Positions 50,897 to 59,539 of a stretch of 64,000 bases of DNA are shown one piece after another. Origin of the DNA: Pseudotabrizicola alkalilacus (GTDB lineage Bacteria; Pseudomonadota; Alphaproteobacteria; Rhodobacterales; Rhodobacteraceae); contig NZ_QWEY01000007.1 in NCBI RefSeq assembly GCF_003443995.1, positions 1 to 64,000 on the forward strand, in the 5' to 3' direction. Each line of letters opens with the position of its first letter. Within the stretch, counting starts at the first letter, position 1. A program made the position numbers and the translations under genes. The notes under the pieces were generated by a model. The model was not told where the DNA came from. It saw only the letters and a program-made list of their open reading frames with translations, and searched no databases.

Positions 50897-51323
50897 CCCC
50901 TGACCGGGCGGCCTGATCCGTGCCCGGATGGCGTGTGGCATAAATTGCCCATTGCCCTTGCGCGCGCTTTGCCGCTAGGGTTGCCGGGCAACGGTATATC
51001 CTTTGCACAGAATTCTCTGTCCGTCATGGCCGACGCGATGAAACGCGACGCGCGGACTGGCAGCCGGATCGGCCGCAAGGCTGTTGTCATTGCCCGTAAG
51101 TCTTTGGATGCACGGGCTTTTTGAAGGTGGGGGGCCTAGCCGCCCCTCAGACGTGAACCGCGATGACGCGCGCGACAAAGACGATAGACGGCGTGGGGTG
51201 CCCAATGGGCATTCTGCCGTCACGCCTGACGCGAACGCCCGCCCGAACAAGACGCCTCCCCCCGTATCAATGCCCCTCTGGTCCGCCAGAGGGTTTGATG
51301 CGTTTCAGGCGCAATGGAATGAT
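50897..51323 (+). promoter_or_regulatory. Leader region of rne (427 bases without a gene)
   Basis: Contains a palindrome GTTGCC-G-GGCAAC (50980-50992) followed by TATATC, a hairpin with T-run (51092-51122), and a hairpin TGCCC-AAT-GGGCA (51199-51211). In E. coli rne is autoregulated through its own 5' leader; the long leader here fits a similar scheme. A frame extending N-terminally (51084) lacks the RNase E signature and start signals. Confidence 0.55.
51092..51122 (+). terminator. Terminator-like hairpin in the rne leader
   Basis: GCCCGT (51092-51097) pairs with ACGGGC (51112-51117); five Ts follow (51118-51122). The stem is short and the loop 14 bases. It could be an attenuator or the end of a small transcript that starts near the TATATC at 50995. 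Confidence 0.5.
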
Positions 51324-54074
51324 ATGGCTAAGAAAATGCTTATTGATGCCACCCATCCCGAGGAAACTCGGGTTGTGGTGGTCGACGGAAACAAGGTCGA
51401 GGAATTTGACTTTGAAACGGTCAACAAACGTCAGCTCGCCGGCAACATCTATCTTGCCAAGATAACGCGGGTTGAACCGTCGCTTCAGGCGGCGTTCGTC
51501 GATTACGGCGGCAACCGGCACGGATTTCTGGCATTTGCCGAAATTCATCCCGATTATTACCAGATCCCGGTCGCTGACCGCAAAGCGCTGATCGAAGAAG
51601 AACGCGCCTATGCCCGCGCCGAGGAAGAAGAAGAAAACCGCCGCTCGCGCCGCCGCGCGCCGCGCCCCAAACCCGCTGCCGAAGAGGCAAAGGCACAGGA
51701 TGCCGTGACCTCCGGCCCGGCGGGCATGGATGTGGTTGACCTCGACGACGAGCAGGACAGCGACGCAACACCCGTCACCGAAGCCGCAGGTCATGACCAT
51801 GACGGCCACGGGCATGACCACGATCACGGCTCCGAAAACGGGTCTGACAACGGCAATGGCGAAACGCCGTACCGCGCCATGGACCACGCCTCCGAGACCG
51901 ATGACGAGATCGAATCGATCGCAGAAGAGGACGTGTCGGAAGAAATCAGCCAGCCGCGCAAACCCCGCGCGCGCCGCTACAAAATCCAGGAAGTGATCAA
52001 GGTCCGCCAGATCATGCTGGTGCAGGTGGTCAAGGAAGAACGCGGCAACAAGGGTGCGGCGCTGACCACCTATCTGAGCCTCGCCGGTCGTTACTGCGTG
52101 CTCATGCCCAACACCGCGCGCGGCGGCGGCATCAGCCGCAAGATCACCAACGCGCCTGACCGCAAGAAACTCAAGGAAATCGCGAGCGAGATCGAAGTGC
52201 CGGAAGGCGCTGGCCTGATCATCCGCACCGCGGGCGCCAAGCGCACCAAGGCCGAAATCAAGCGCGATTATGAATACCTGATGCGGCTGTGGGAACAGAT
52301 CCGCGAGCTGACGCTGAAATCCATCGCCCCCGCCCCGATCTATGAAGAGGGCAATCTGATCAAACGCTCGATCCGCGATCTGTATAACCGCGAGATCGAC
52401 GAGGTTCTGGTCGAGGGTGCCGAAGGTTTCCGCGTCGCCAAAGACTTCATGCGCATGATCATGCCAAGCCACGCCCGCGCGGTGCAGCTGTATCAGGACC
52501 CGACCCCGTTGTTCGCCCGCTATCAGGTCGAAGGCTATCTGGGCGGCATGTTCAACCCGACCGTGCAGCTGAAATCCGGTGGCTACATCGTCATTGGCAT
52601 CACCGAGGCGCTGGTCGCCATCGACGTGAACTCAGGCCGCGCGACGAAAGAAGGCTCCATCGAGGATACCGCGCTGAAAACCAACCTGGAGGCCGCCGAA
52701 GAGGTGGCCCGCCAGCTGCGTCTGCGCGACCTTGCCGGTCTAATCGTCATCGACTTCATCGACATGGAAGAGCGTCGCAACAACGCCGCCGTCGAGAAGA
52801 AGCTGAAAGACAAGCTGAAAACCGACCGCGCCCGCATTCAGGTCGGCCGCATCTCGGGCTTTGGCCTGATGGAAATGAGCCGCCAGCGCCTGCGCCCCGG
52901 CATGCTCGAATCCACCACCCAGCCCTGCCCGCATTGCCACGGCACCGGGCTGATCCGCTCGGACGATTCCATGGCGCTGCAGGTTCTGCGCGCGCTGGAA
53001 GAAGAGGGCACGCGCAAGCGGTCCAAAGAGGTGTTGCTCAAGGCTCCGGTCGGGATCATCAACTATCTGATCAACCAGAAGCGCGAACACATCGCCCTGA
53101 TCGAGGCCCGCTACGGCATGTCCGTGCGGATGGAGGCCGATCCGTCGATGATCAGCCCCGATTACACCATCGAAAAGTTCAAGACCGCGCTGCGCGTGGT
53201 GCCTGAACCGGGTGCGGTGATCTCGGGCAACTCCAGCCTGATGGGCGCGCCGGTGGCCGAGGACGAAGACGAAGATCTGCCGATCGAGGATGATGTCGAA
53301 GACGAGGCCGAAGCAGAGGCCGAGCCGGAGGCAGAAGCGGAAGCCAAGGCCGAAGCCACCGTCGATCCGCGTCAGGCCGACGGCAACGGCAAGAAGAAGC
53401 GCCGTCGGCGTCGTCGCCGCAAAGGCGCAGGCCCCAACGGCACCGATGCCGAAGGCAATGGCACCTCGGATGACGGCGACAGCGAAGGTGATGACGGCGA
53501 CGACAGCGATGACGCTGTGGCAGAGGCTGCCCCGCAGGCGGCTGAACCCGCAGCAGCCGTCGCCGCAGAGCCGGTCGCTGAGGACACCCCGGCCCCCGAA
53601 GCCGAGGCTCCGAAAAAGCGCACCCGGACCCGCAAGCCAAAGGCGACCCCGGCAGAGGCAGAGACCCCAGCCGCAGCGGCACCCGCAGCGGCAGAGCCTG
53701 CCGCCGAGGCTGCACCAGACGCGGCTGAAGCGCCCAAAAAGCGCAGCCGGACCCGCAAGCCAAAGGTGACAGAGGCTGCGGTAGCAGAGGTTGCGGTGAC
53801 AGAAGCCGGGGCTCCAGAGCCGGTGGCAGAGGCAGCACAACCCGCGCCAACGCCGGAACCTGTGGCCGCGCCAGCAGCAGAAGCCACCCCTGCCCCGCAA
53901 CCCGAGGCGGTCGCAAAACCCGCTCCGGCGTTGCAACCGGCCCCGTCGGACGAACCGGCCGCCCCCCAGACCGGGCTCGCGGTCGATCCCGGCCTTGACG
54001 CCGCACCGGAGCCAGAGGCCGAAGACGGCACTGCCAAGCCCAAGCGCAAGGGCTGGTGGTCACTGGGCCGCTAA
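51324..54074 (+). CDS. rne: Ribonuclease E
   Basis: 916 residues. N-terminal S1-type domain (LAGNIYLAKITRVEPSLQAAFVDYGG) is split by an acidic insertion (about 90-220) that carries a His/Asp-rich run (157-169). The catalytic core follows with IDVNSGR and LIVIDFIDM (metal Asp residues), then a zinc-link CPHCHGTG (Cys535, Cys538). The C-terminal third is acidic-basic repeats (two near-identical APKKRxRTRKPK copies and a nine-residue Arg/Lys run) for RNA and degradosome contacts. Start 51324, with GGAAT upstream. Confidence 0.95.
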   Translation: MAKKMLIDATHPEETRVVVVDGNKVEEFDFETVNKRQLAGNIYLAKITRVEPSLQAAFVDYGGNRHGFLAFAEIHPDYYQIPVADRKALIEEERAYARAEEEEENRRSRRRAPRPKPAAEEAKAQDAVTSGPAGMDVVDLDDEQDSDATPVTEAAGHDHDGHGHDHDHGSENGSDNGNGETPYRAMDHASETDDEIESIAEEDVSEEISQPRKPRARRYKIQEVIKVRQIMLVQVVKEERGNKGAALTTYLSLAGRYCVLMPNTARGGGISRKITNAPDRKKLKEIASEIEVPEGAGLIIRTAGAKRTKAEIKRDYEYLMRLWEQIRELTLKSIAPAPIYEEGNLIKRSIRDLYNREIDEVLVEGAEGFRVAKDFMRMIMPSHARAVQLYQDPTPLFARYQVEGYLGGMFNPTVQLKSGGYIVIGITEALVAIDVNSGRATKEGSIEDTALKTNLEAAEEVARQLRLRDLAGLIVIDFIDMEERRNNAAVEKKLKDKLKTDRARIQVGRISGFGLMEMSRQRLRPGMLESTTQPCPHCHGTGLIRSDDSMALQVLRALEEEGTRKRSKEVLLKAPVGIINYLINQKREHIALIEARYGMSVRMEADPSMISPDYTIEKFKTALRVVPEPGAVISGNSSLMGAPVAEDEDEDLPIEDDVEDEAEAEAEPEAEAEAKAEATVDPRQADGNGKKKRRRRRRRKGAGPNGTDAEGNGTSDDGDSEGDDGDDSDDAVAEAAPQAAEPAAAVAAEPVAEDTPAPEAEAPKKRTRTRKPKATPAEAETPAAAAPAAAEPAAEAAPDAAEAPKKRSRTRKPKVTEAAVAEVAVTEAGAPEPVAEAAQPAPTPEPVAAPAAEATPAPQPEAVAKPAPALQPAPSDEPAAPQTGLAVDPGLDAAPEPEAEDGTAKPKRKGWWSLGR

Positions 54075-54093
54075 GGCACACGTCAGACCATTG

Positions 54094-54121
54094 GGGGGCG
54101 GCAGATCACTCTGCCGCCCCC
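54094..54121 (+). terminator. Hairpin after rne
   Basis: GGGGGCGGCAGA (54094-54105) pairs with TCTGCCGCCCCC (54110-54121), 12 pairs, loop TCAC. Very stable; no T-run follows, so it may serve mRNA end protection as much as termination. Confidence 0.7.
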
Positions 54122-54227
54122 GTCCATTTGCCGCGATGTTTCACGATGACCACGCGCATGTGACACCCCGCCCCCGTGACGCGCCCGGCGGACCAAGCTA
54201 TCACTGGGCCAAAGGGGACAGACAGCC

Positions 54228-54986
54228 ATGTTCGGAATAGACCTGATCGACGCGGCGCTCTTGCCCGCCATGCTGATCGCACTGGCCGCAGGGGTGTTGT
54301 CGTTCCTTTCCCCCTGCGTCCTGCCCATCGTGCCGCCTTACCTTGCCTATATGGGCGGTATCTCCATGGGCGACATGCGCGACAATGCCACCGCCCGCCG
54401 CCGGGTGATCATCCCCGCGCTGTTCTTTGTCATGGGATTGTCTACCGTTTTCCTGCTGCTGGGCTTCACCGCCTCGATCTTCGGGGCGTTCTTTCTGCAG
54501 AATCAGGTGCTGTTCTCCCGCATTTCCGGCGTGGTGGTTATCATCTTCGGCCTGCATTTCCTCGGCGTCTTCCGCATTCCGCTGCTGGACCGTGAGGCGC
54601 GGCTGGATGCGGGTGACCGGGGCGGCACGGCGTTTGGCGCCTATGTCCTCGGCCTCGCCTTTGCCTTTGGCTGGACCCCCTGCATCGGCCCGCAACTGGG
54701 TGCGATCCTGTCGCTGGCCGCACAAGAGGGCTCGGTCCAACGCGGCACCATGCTGCTGGCGGTCTATGCGCTTGGCCTTGGCCTGCCGTTCCTGCTGGCC
54801 GCGCTGTTTGTCGAACGCTCACTCGGCCTGATGCAGCGGCTGAAGCCGCATATGAGGGCGATTGAACGGGTGATGGGCATCCTGTTGCTGGTCGTCGGCC
54901 TTGCGCTGGTCACCGGGGCTTTCACCGATTTCAGCTGGTGGCTGCTGGAAACCTTTGACCGCTTTGGTATTCCGCTGCTGGGCTGA
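54228..54986 (+). CDS. ccdA: CcdA cytochrome c biogenesis transmembrane protein
   Basis: 252 residues, six helices, with the redox pair in LSPCVLPIVPPYLAYMGG and GWTPCIGPQLGAIL. It delivers reductant for periplasmic heme-thiol chemistry during cytochrome c assembly. It is closer to canonical CcdA than the SigF-associated protein at 21301, which has a longer loop and a partner thioredoxin. No ccm genes are adjacent. Confidence 0.92.
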   Translation: MFGIDLIDAALLPAMLIALAAGVLSFLSPCVLPIVPPYLAYMGGISMGDMRDNATARRRVIIPALFFVMGLSTVFLLLGFTASIFGAFFLQNQVLFSRISGVVVIIFGLHFLGVFRIPLLDREARLDAGDRGGTAFGAYVLGLAFAFGWTPCIGPQLGAILSLAAQEGSVQRGTMLLAVYALGLGLPFLLAALFVERSLGLMQRLKPHMRAIERVMGILLLVVGLALVTGAFTDFSWWLLETFDRFGIPLLG

Positions 54987-55045
54987 GCGCTTTCCCCTTA
55001 ATTCTGCCCGAAATGCCCCCTAGACTTGCGGCGCAGGAGGGGCGG

Positions 55046-56278
55046 ATGGCCAGACTTGAACCGATAAAGACCGACACCATGGCGCAGGGCACAAAGCCCT
55101 TTCGCCGTCGTGTGTTCTATATCCCCGGCTATGACCCCATCCACCCGCGCCGCTACCGCGAGCTGTATCGCAAGGAATCCGCCGATCAGGCCGCGATTTC
55201 CGGCTATGACATCACCTTGCAGCCCAAAACCACCAAAGGCCCCTATGGCTGGCGCGTGCAGGGCACGGTCAATGGACACAAGGCGCAGGCGGAGATCGAG
55301 GTGCTGGTCTGGTCAGATATCGTGCGTGACAGCATGTCAAACTCGATTCCCGCCACCTATGCGCAACTGGTGCGTACCGCATGGGCCTATATCGGCTCGG
55401 GCGCTTTGTTCCGGCTGATGCGGCTGCGCAAGGGGCCGGTGATTGCGGCGCTCTACCCCATCGTGTTTCTGCTGGGGCAACTGGCGCTTGCCTGCGCCGT
55501 CGGCTGGGGCTTTGGTCGTCTGGTCGCGGCCGTTACCCACCCGGCGCTGATCGCCGTCGGCCTGATCCCCATCCCGTTCATCCTGCGCTGGTTCAAGGCA
55601 CGCGATAACAAGGTCTTTGCCTATTACCTGATGCACGACTACGCCTTTTCTGCCCGCTGGAACGGGGCCAACCCGCCCGCGCTGGAGGCGCGGATGGCCG
55701 AATTTGCGACAATCATCCGCGCCGCTCTCGACACCGAATGCGATGAGGTGCTGGTGGTCGGCCATTCCTCGGGCGCGCATCTGGGCGTGTCGATACTGTC
55801 GGATATGATCCGAGCGGGCCTGCCCGCTGGCCACCCGCCGCTGGCCTTCCTCAGCTTGGGGCAAGTGGTGCCGATGGTCAGCTTCCTGCCCGGTGCCACC
55901 CGCCTGCGCGGCGATCTGGCCTATCTGTCGGTGCGTGATGAGCTGACATGGGTTGATGTCACCGCCCCCGGCGACGGCTGCGCCTTTGCGCTCTGCGATC
56001 CGGTGGCTGTGACAGGTGTGGCCCCACCGGGCCAACGCTGGCCGCTGGTGCTGTCTGCTGCGTTCACCCAAACCCTGTCGCCCGAGCGCTGGAAGGCACT
56101 GCGTTGGCGGTTTTTCCGGCTGCATTTCCAGTATCTCTGCGCCTTCGACCGCCCCGGCGATTACGACTATTTCCAGATCACCGCCGGGCCGCAAACCCTC
56201 GCCGCGCGCTACGCCAGCCGCGCCCCGTCAAAAAGCCGTATCCTCTCCCCCGTCAACCGCTATACCTCCACGGCATGA
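55046..56278 (+). CDS. Membrane-anchored alpha/beta-hydrolase-like protein of unknown function
   Basis: 410 residues with two adjacent membrane segments near 130-180 (PVIAALYPIVFLLGQLALACAV, quoted in part). A nucleophile elbow GHSSGAH (about 247-253) and an N-terminal YIPGYDPIHPRRYRELY suggest an esterase/lipase-like fold. AGGAGGGGCGG directly precedes the ATG at 55046, so the start is clear. It overlaps the P450 gene by four bases, so the two probably act together on a hydrophobic substrate. Confidence 0.75.
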   Translation: MARLEPIKTDTMAQGTKPFRRRVFYIPGYDPIHPRRYRELYRKESADQAAISGYDITLQPKTTKGPYGWRVQGTVNGHKAQAEIEVLVWSDIVRDSMSNSIPATYAQLVRTAWAYIGSGALFRLMRLRKGPVIAALYPIVFLLGQLALACAVGWGFGRLVAAVTHPALIAVGLIPIPFILRWFKARDNKVFAYYLMHDYAFSARWNGANPPALEARMAEFATIIRAALDTECDEVLVVGHSSGAHLGVSILSDMIRAGLPAGHPPLAFLSLGQVVPMVSFLPGATRLRGDLAYLSVRDELTWVDVTAPGDGCAFALCDPVAVTGVAPPGQRWPLVLSAAFTQTLSPERWKALRWRFFRLHFQYLCAFDRPGDYDYFQITAGPQTLAARYASRAPSKSRILSPVNRYTSTA

Positions 56279-57624
56279 TCCCGCCCAAACCAACACCCCG
56301 CCCCGACCGCGTTTCGCTCTGGCGCTATCTGCGGCTGTTCCGGCACGACATCCTGTCGGCACAACCCGCGCGGCTCTACCGGGCATGGATGGCCGAATTC
56401 CGCACGCCGTTCTTTCGCAGCTACATGTGCAATGACCCGAAACTCATTGATCTGGTGCTGAAATCCCGCCCCGATGATTTCCCCAAATCCAACCGCATCC
56501 GCGAAGGTCTGAACCCGCTGCTTGGCAATTCGGTGTTTGTGACGAATGGTGAGATCTGGAAACGCCAGCGCCGCATCATCGACCCCGCCTTTGAGGGCGG
56601 CCGGTTGCGCGACACCTTCCCGGCAATGTGGCAGGCAGCAGAAGCCGCCACCGCCCGCCTGCACGCAGGCGAGGTGGAGGTTGAGGAGGAGATGAGCCAC
56701 GCCGCCGCCGATGTGATCTTCCGCACGCTGTTCTCGATCCCGATCGAGCACCAGACCGCACAGGCGGTGTTCCACGAGTTCCGCGCCTATCAACGCACCC
56801 AGCCAATCCTGAACCTTGCCGCCTTTCTGCCGCTGCCGCGCTGGTTTCCGCGCCTGCACCGCCGCGCCACCCTGCGCTCAGCGGCAAAGATCCGCGCGCT
56901 GATCACCGATATGACCACCGCCCGCGCGGCAGAGATTGCCGCTGGCACCGCCCCTGATGATCTGGCGACCAAGATCATGCTGACCGCCGATCCGCAGACC
57001 GGCCAGACCTTCAACACCGAGGAAATGGTCGATCAGGTCGCCATCTTCTTCCTCGCCGGGCATGAAACCAGCGCCTCCGCCCTCGCTTGGGCGCTCTACC
57101 TGCTCGCCACCCACCCCGAGGCTCAGGCGCGCGTTGCGACCGAGGCGGCCAGCCTGCCAGACGCGCCCGATTTCGCGGCCATGTCGCGTCTGAAATTCAC
57201 CCGCGACGTATTCCGCGAAACCCTGCGGCTTTACCCACCCGTGCCGATGATGGTGCGTGAAAACGCCTGCCCAGAAACCCTGCGAGACCGCGCCGTCGCG
57301 CCCGGCGCGCAGATCGTGCTGTCGCCCTGGCATCTGCACCGGCACGAACGGCTCTGGACCAACCCTGACGGCTTTGATCCCGACCGCTGGTCGCGCGAAG
57401 ACAACAAGACCTGCGCCCGCGACGCCTATCTGCCGTTCTCGGCCGGCCCGCGCGTCTGCACCGGCGCAGGTTTTGCCATGGTCGAAGGCCCGCTGTTGCT
57501 GGCCCACCTGCTGCGCCGCTGGCAGGTCGACGCCATCGCAGACGATATCCCCGTCCCCGTCGCCCACCTCACCGTGCGCGCCGCAAACGGCATCCGCCTG
57601 CGCCTGACAAAGCGCACGGCCTGA
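56275..57624 (+). CDS. Cytochrome P450
   Basis: 449 residues. I-helix AGHETSA (about 262-268), K-helix ExxR in RETLRLYPP, and heme-ligand loop FSAGPRVCTGAGFAMVEG with Cys at about 396 are all intact. No N-terminal membrane anchor, so soluble. A redox partner (ferredoxin or reductase) is not in the window. Start overlaps the hydrolase stop. Substrate unknown; the FxxGPRxCxGxxFA type is often found in fatty acid or terpene hydroxylases. Confidence 0.9.
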   Translation: MIPPKPTPRPDRVSLWRYLRLFRHDILSAQPARLYRAWMAEFRTPFFRSYMCNDPKLIDLVLKSRPDDFPKSNRIREGLNPLLGNSVFVTNGEIWKRQRRIIDPAFEGGRLRDTFPAMWQAAEAATARLHAGEVEVEEEMSHAAADVIFRTLFSIPIEHQTAQAVFHEFRAYQRTQPILNLAAFLPLPRWFPRLHRRATLRSAAKIRALITDMTTARAAEIAAGTAPDDLATKIMLTADPQTGQTFNTEEMVDQVAIFFLAGHETSASALAWALYLLATHPEAQARVATEAASLPDAPDFAAMSRLKFTRDVFRETLRLYPPVPMMVRENACPETLRDRAVAPGAQIVLSPWHLHRHERLWTNPDGFDPDRWSREDNKTCARDAYLPFSAGPRVCTGAGFAMVEGPLLLAHLLRRWQVDAIADDIPVPVAHLTVRAANGIRLRLTKRTA

Positions 57625-57639
57625 TCTTCATTTTCTGTC

Positions 57640-57682
57640 TAAAAATATCCTCGGGGGGTTCGGGGGGCAGACAGCCCCCCGG
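57640..57682. repeat. Half copy of the intergenic hairpin repeat
   Basis: AAAAATATCCTCGG followed by CGGGGGGC-AGACA-GCCCCCCG (57661-57681). It matches the reverse complement of the left half of copy A (4081-4120). It lies between the convergent P450 and purS genes. Confidence 0.7.
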
Positions 57683-57705
57683 GCAACACCTCAACCCGTG
57701 CGCGG

Positions 57706-57945
57706 TCAGAGAATCTCGACGCGGTAGGATTCGATCACGGTATTGGCCAGCAGCTTGTCGCACATGGCCTTCACATCGGCCTCGGCCTTGGCCGCATCCG
57801 TTTCGGCCAGATCCAGCTCGATGACCTTGCCCTGACGCACGCCCTCGACGCCCGCAAAGCCCAGCGTGCCAAGCGCATGGCGCACAGCCTCGCCCTGCAC
57901 ATCCAGAACGCCGTTCTTCAACATGACGGTGACGCGGGCTTTCAT
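57706..57945 (-). CDS. purS: Phosphoribosylformylglycinamidine synthase subunit PurS
   Basis: 79 residues. MKARVTVMLKNGVLDVQGEAV and KVIELDL match PurS, which bridges PurL and PurQ so that ammonia is passed on. It lies downstream of purC on the same strand with two hairpins in the 119-base gap. Confidence 0.95.
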   Translation of the reverse strand: MKARVTVMLKNGVLDVQGEAVRHALGTLGFAGVEGVRQGKVIELDLAETDAAKAEADVKAMCDKLLANTVIESYRVEIL

Positions 57946-57987
57946 GGCAATTCCTCGATTGCTGACCAGATTTGGCCCCTCCCTTAC

Positions 57988-58060
57988 CGCCCCCTCCCCG
58001 TCGGAGCAAGGGGGCGTGCAGAGATCACCAGACGCAAACCCGCCCGGCGTTGCGCCGGGC
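57988..58060. terminator. Two hairpins between purC and purS
   Basis: CGCCCCCT (57988-57995) with AGGGGGCG (58009-58016), and GCCCGGCG (58042-58049) with CGCCGGGC (58053-58060). The second begins five bases after the purC stop. They could reduce read-through or mark separate mRNA ends. Confidence 0.6.
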
Positions 58061-58064
58061 CCAG

Positions 58065-58835
58065 CTAATTGATCAGCGTCGGCTTTGGCGAATGGGTGAC
58101 ATTGGTGGGCAAAACGCCCAGCCGCCGCGCCAGTTCGGTATAGACATCCGCCATCGGCCCCGGTTCGGCCACCGGCTGCCCGTCGCCACGGTCAATCACC
58201 GGGCGCATGTCCCACAACCGGCAATTGTCGGGGCTGATCTCGTCGGCGATGATCAGGCGCATGTAATCGCCCTCCCAGACCCGGCCGACCTCGATACGGA
58301 AATCGGCCAGCCGCACGCCCACGCCCATCATCACGCCCGACAGGAAATCGTTGACCCGCAGCGCCAGCGCCACCACATCATCCAGATCCTGCTGGCTGGC
58401 CCAGCCAAAGGCCACGATATGCTCTTCAGCGACCATCGGCGACGACAGCCGGTCGTCCTTGTAGTAATATTCCACGATCGGGCGCGGCAGCGCCGTGCCC
58501 TCGGGAATCCCCAGCTTGGTCGACAATTCGCCTGCGGCAAAGTTGCGCACCACCACTTCCAGCGGCAGGATCTCGGCCATCCGCACCAGTTGCTCGCGCA
58601 TGTTCAGCCGTTTGATGAAATGCGTCGGCACCCCGATGCTGTTCAGCCCGGTCATGAAGAATTCCGACAGCCGGTTGTTCAGCACGCCTTTGCCTTCGGT
58701 GCCCTTGGCCTCGCTGGTCACCGGAGCCTCGGATGAGATGCCTTCATCCTTGAAATACTGGATCAGCGTGCCGGGTTCCGGACCGTCATAGAGGATCTTC
58801 GTCTTGCCCTCATAGACCTTCTTACGCCGTGCCAT
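58065..58835 (-). CDS. purC: Phosphoribosylaminoimidazole-succinocarboxamide synthase
   Basis: SAICAR synthetase of purine synthesis. 256 residues. RKKVYEGKTKILYDGPEPGTL at the N-terminus, NRLSEFFMTGLNSIGVPTHF and SPDNCRLWD near the C-terminus are the ATP- and substrate-binding motifs. Start ATG at 58835 follows GGAGAG. A hairpin (58861-58881) lies in its leader. Confidence 0.96.
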   Translation of the reverse strand: MARRKKVYEGKTKILYDGPEPGTLIQYFKDEGISSEAPVTSEAKGTEGKGVLNNRLSEFFMTGLNSIGVPTHFIKRLNMREQLVRMAEILPLEVVVRNFAAGELSTKLGIPEGTALPRPIVEYYYKDDRLSSPMVAEEHIVAFGWASQQDLDDVVALALRVNDFLSGVMMGVGVRLADFRIEVGRVWEGDYMRLIIADEISPDNCRLWDMRPVIDRGDGQPVAEPGPMADVYTELARRLGVLPTNVTHSPKPTLIN

Positions 58836-58860
58836 GAACTCTCCGCGACAAATGCAGGCA

Positions 58861-58881
58861 GGGGCGGTGAAGCACCGCCCT
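58861..58881. promoter_or_regulatory. Hairpin in the purC leader
   Basis: GGGCGGTG (58862-58869) pairs with CACCGCCC (58873-58880) around AAG, about 25 bases upstream of purC. The rest of the 246-base gap between purC and the zeta gene shows no gene. The function of the hairpin is not known. Confidence 0.4.
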
Positions 58882-59081
58882 AGCTGACTTTCTCTGGCCT
58901 ATACGTGAAGCCCGGCCCCACCGCAAGCCAGAGCCCCCAACCTTGCGCCCGCCAAAGCCATGATTAAAAATCGCAGGGAAAACCCGCAGCGGCAGGCCGG
59001 GCCTGCGCCCATCCGCCTCTTGCAGTGACGCGGCGGGAAGGGCATATCAAAGACAGCACAAGTTCAACCAAGGGGCCGCCC

Positions 59082-59396
59082 ATGACCACCTTCGACGACC
59101 GCGAAAATGCCTTTGAAAACAAGTTTGCTCATGACGCAGAAATGCAGTTCCGCGCCGAAGCCCGCCGCAACAAGCTGGTCGGTCTGTGGGCCGCAGGGTT
59201 GATGGGCGAGTCGGGCGATGACGCCACCGCCTATGCGATGACCGTGGTCGAGGCCGATTTCGAAGAGGCCGGGATCGAAGATGTCGTGCGCAAACTGACC
59301 GCCGATCTGGCCGGAAAAGCCAGCGATCAGGAAATCCGGGCCAAGATGGCCGAAATGCTGATCGCTGCCAAAGCCCAGTTGATGACCGAAATCTGA
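59082..59396 (+). CDS. F1-ATPase inhibitor zeta subunit (DUF1476)
   Basis: 104 residues. TFDDRENAFENKFAHDAEMQF and KLVGLWAAGLMG are the hallmark of the zeta protein of Paracoccus and other alphaproteobacteria, which binds F1-ATPase and blocks ATP hydrolysis, replacing the mitochondrial IF1 role. The N-terminal inhibitory segment is intact. The start follows AAGGGGCC. ATP synthase genes are not in the window. Confidence 0.93.
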   Translation: MTTFDDRENAFENKFAHDAEMQFRAEARRNKLVGLWAAGLMGESGDDATAYAMTVVEADFEEAGIEDVVRKLTADLAGKASDQEIRAKMAEMLIAAKAQLMTEI

Positions 59397-59433
59397 TCCA
59401 GCTCCGGCGGACCTTCGCCGCAAACCGGCTCAG

Positions 59434-59456
59434 GCCGCCCTCCGGGGCGGCTTTTG
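59434..59456 (+). terminator. Rho-independent terminator after the zeta gene
   Basis: GCCGCCC (59434-59440) pairs with GGGCGGC (59445-59451) around a 4-base loop, then TTTT (59452-59455). Separates the zeta gene from the methyltransferase transcript. Confidence 0.85.
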
Positions 59457-59539
59457 CATGTGCGGCCCGCAGGAATTGGATTTGCCACCGGCCCCCGCTT
59501 CTGGCATTCCGGTCTCAACCCTTTCAAGCCGAGGCCCCG

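Noticed and set aside
59457-59539. SAM-type riboswitch before the homocysteine methyltransferase gene
   Set aside because: The stretch after the terminator is short and I could not draw any known SAM or SAH riboswitch fold.
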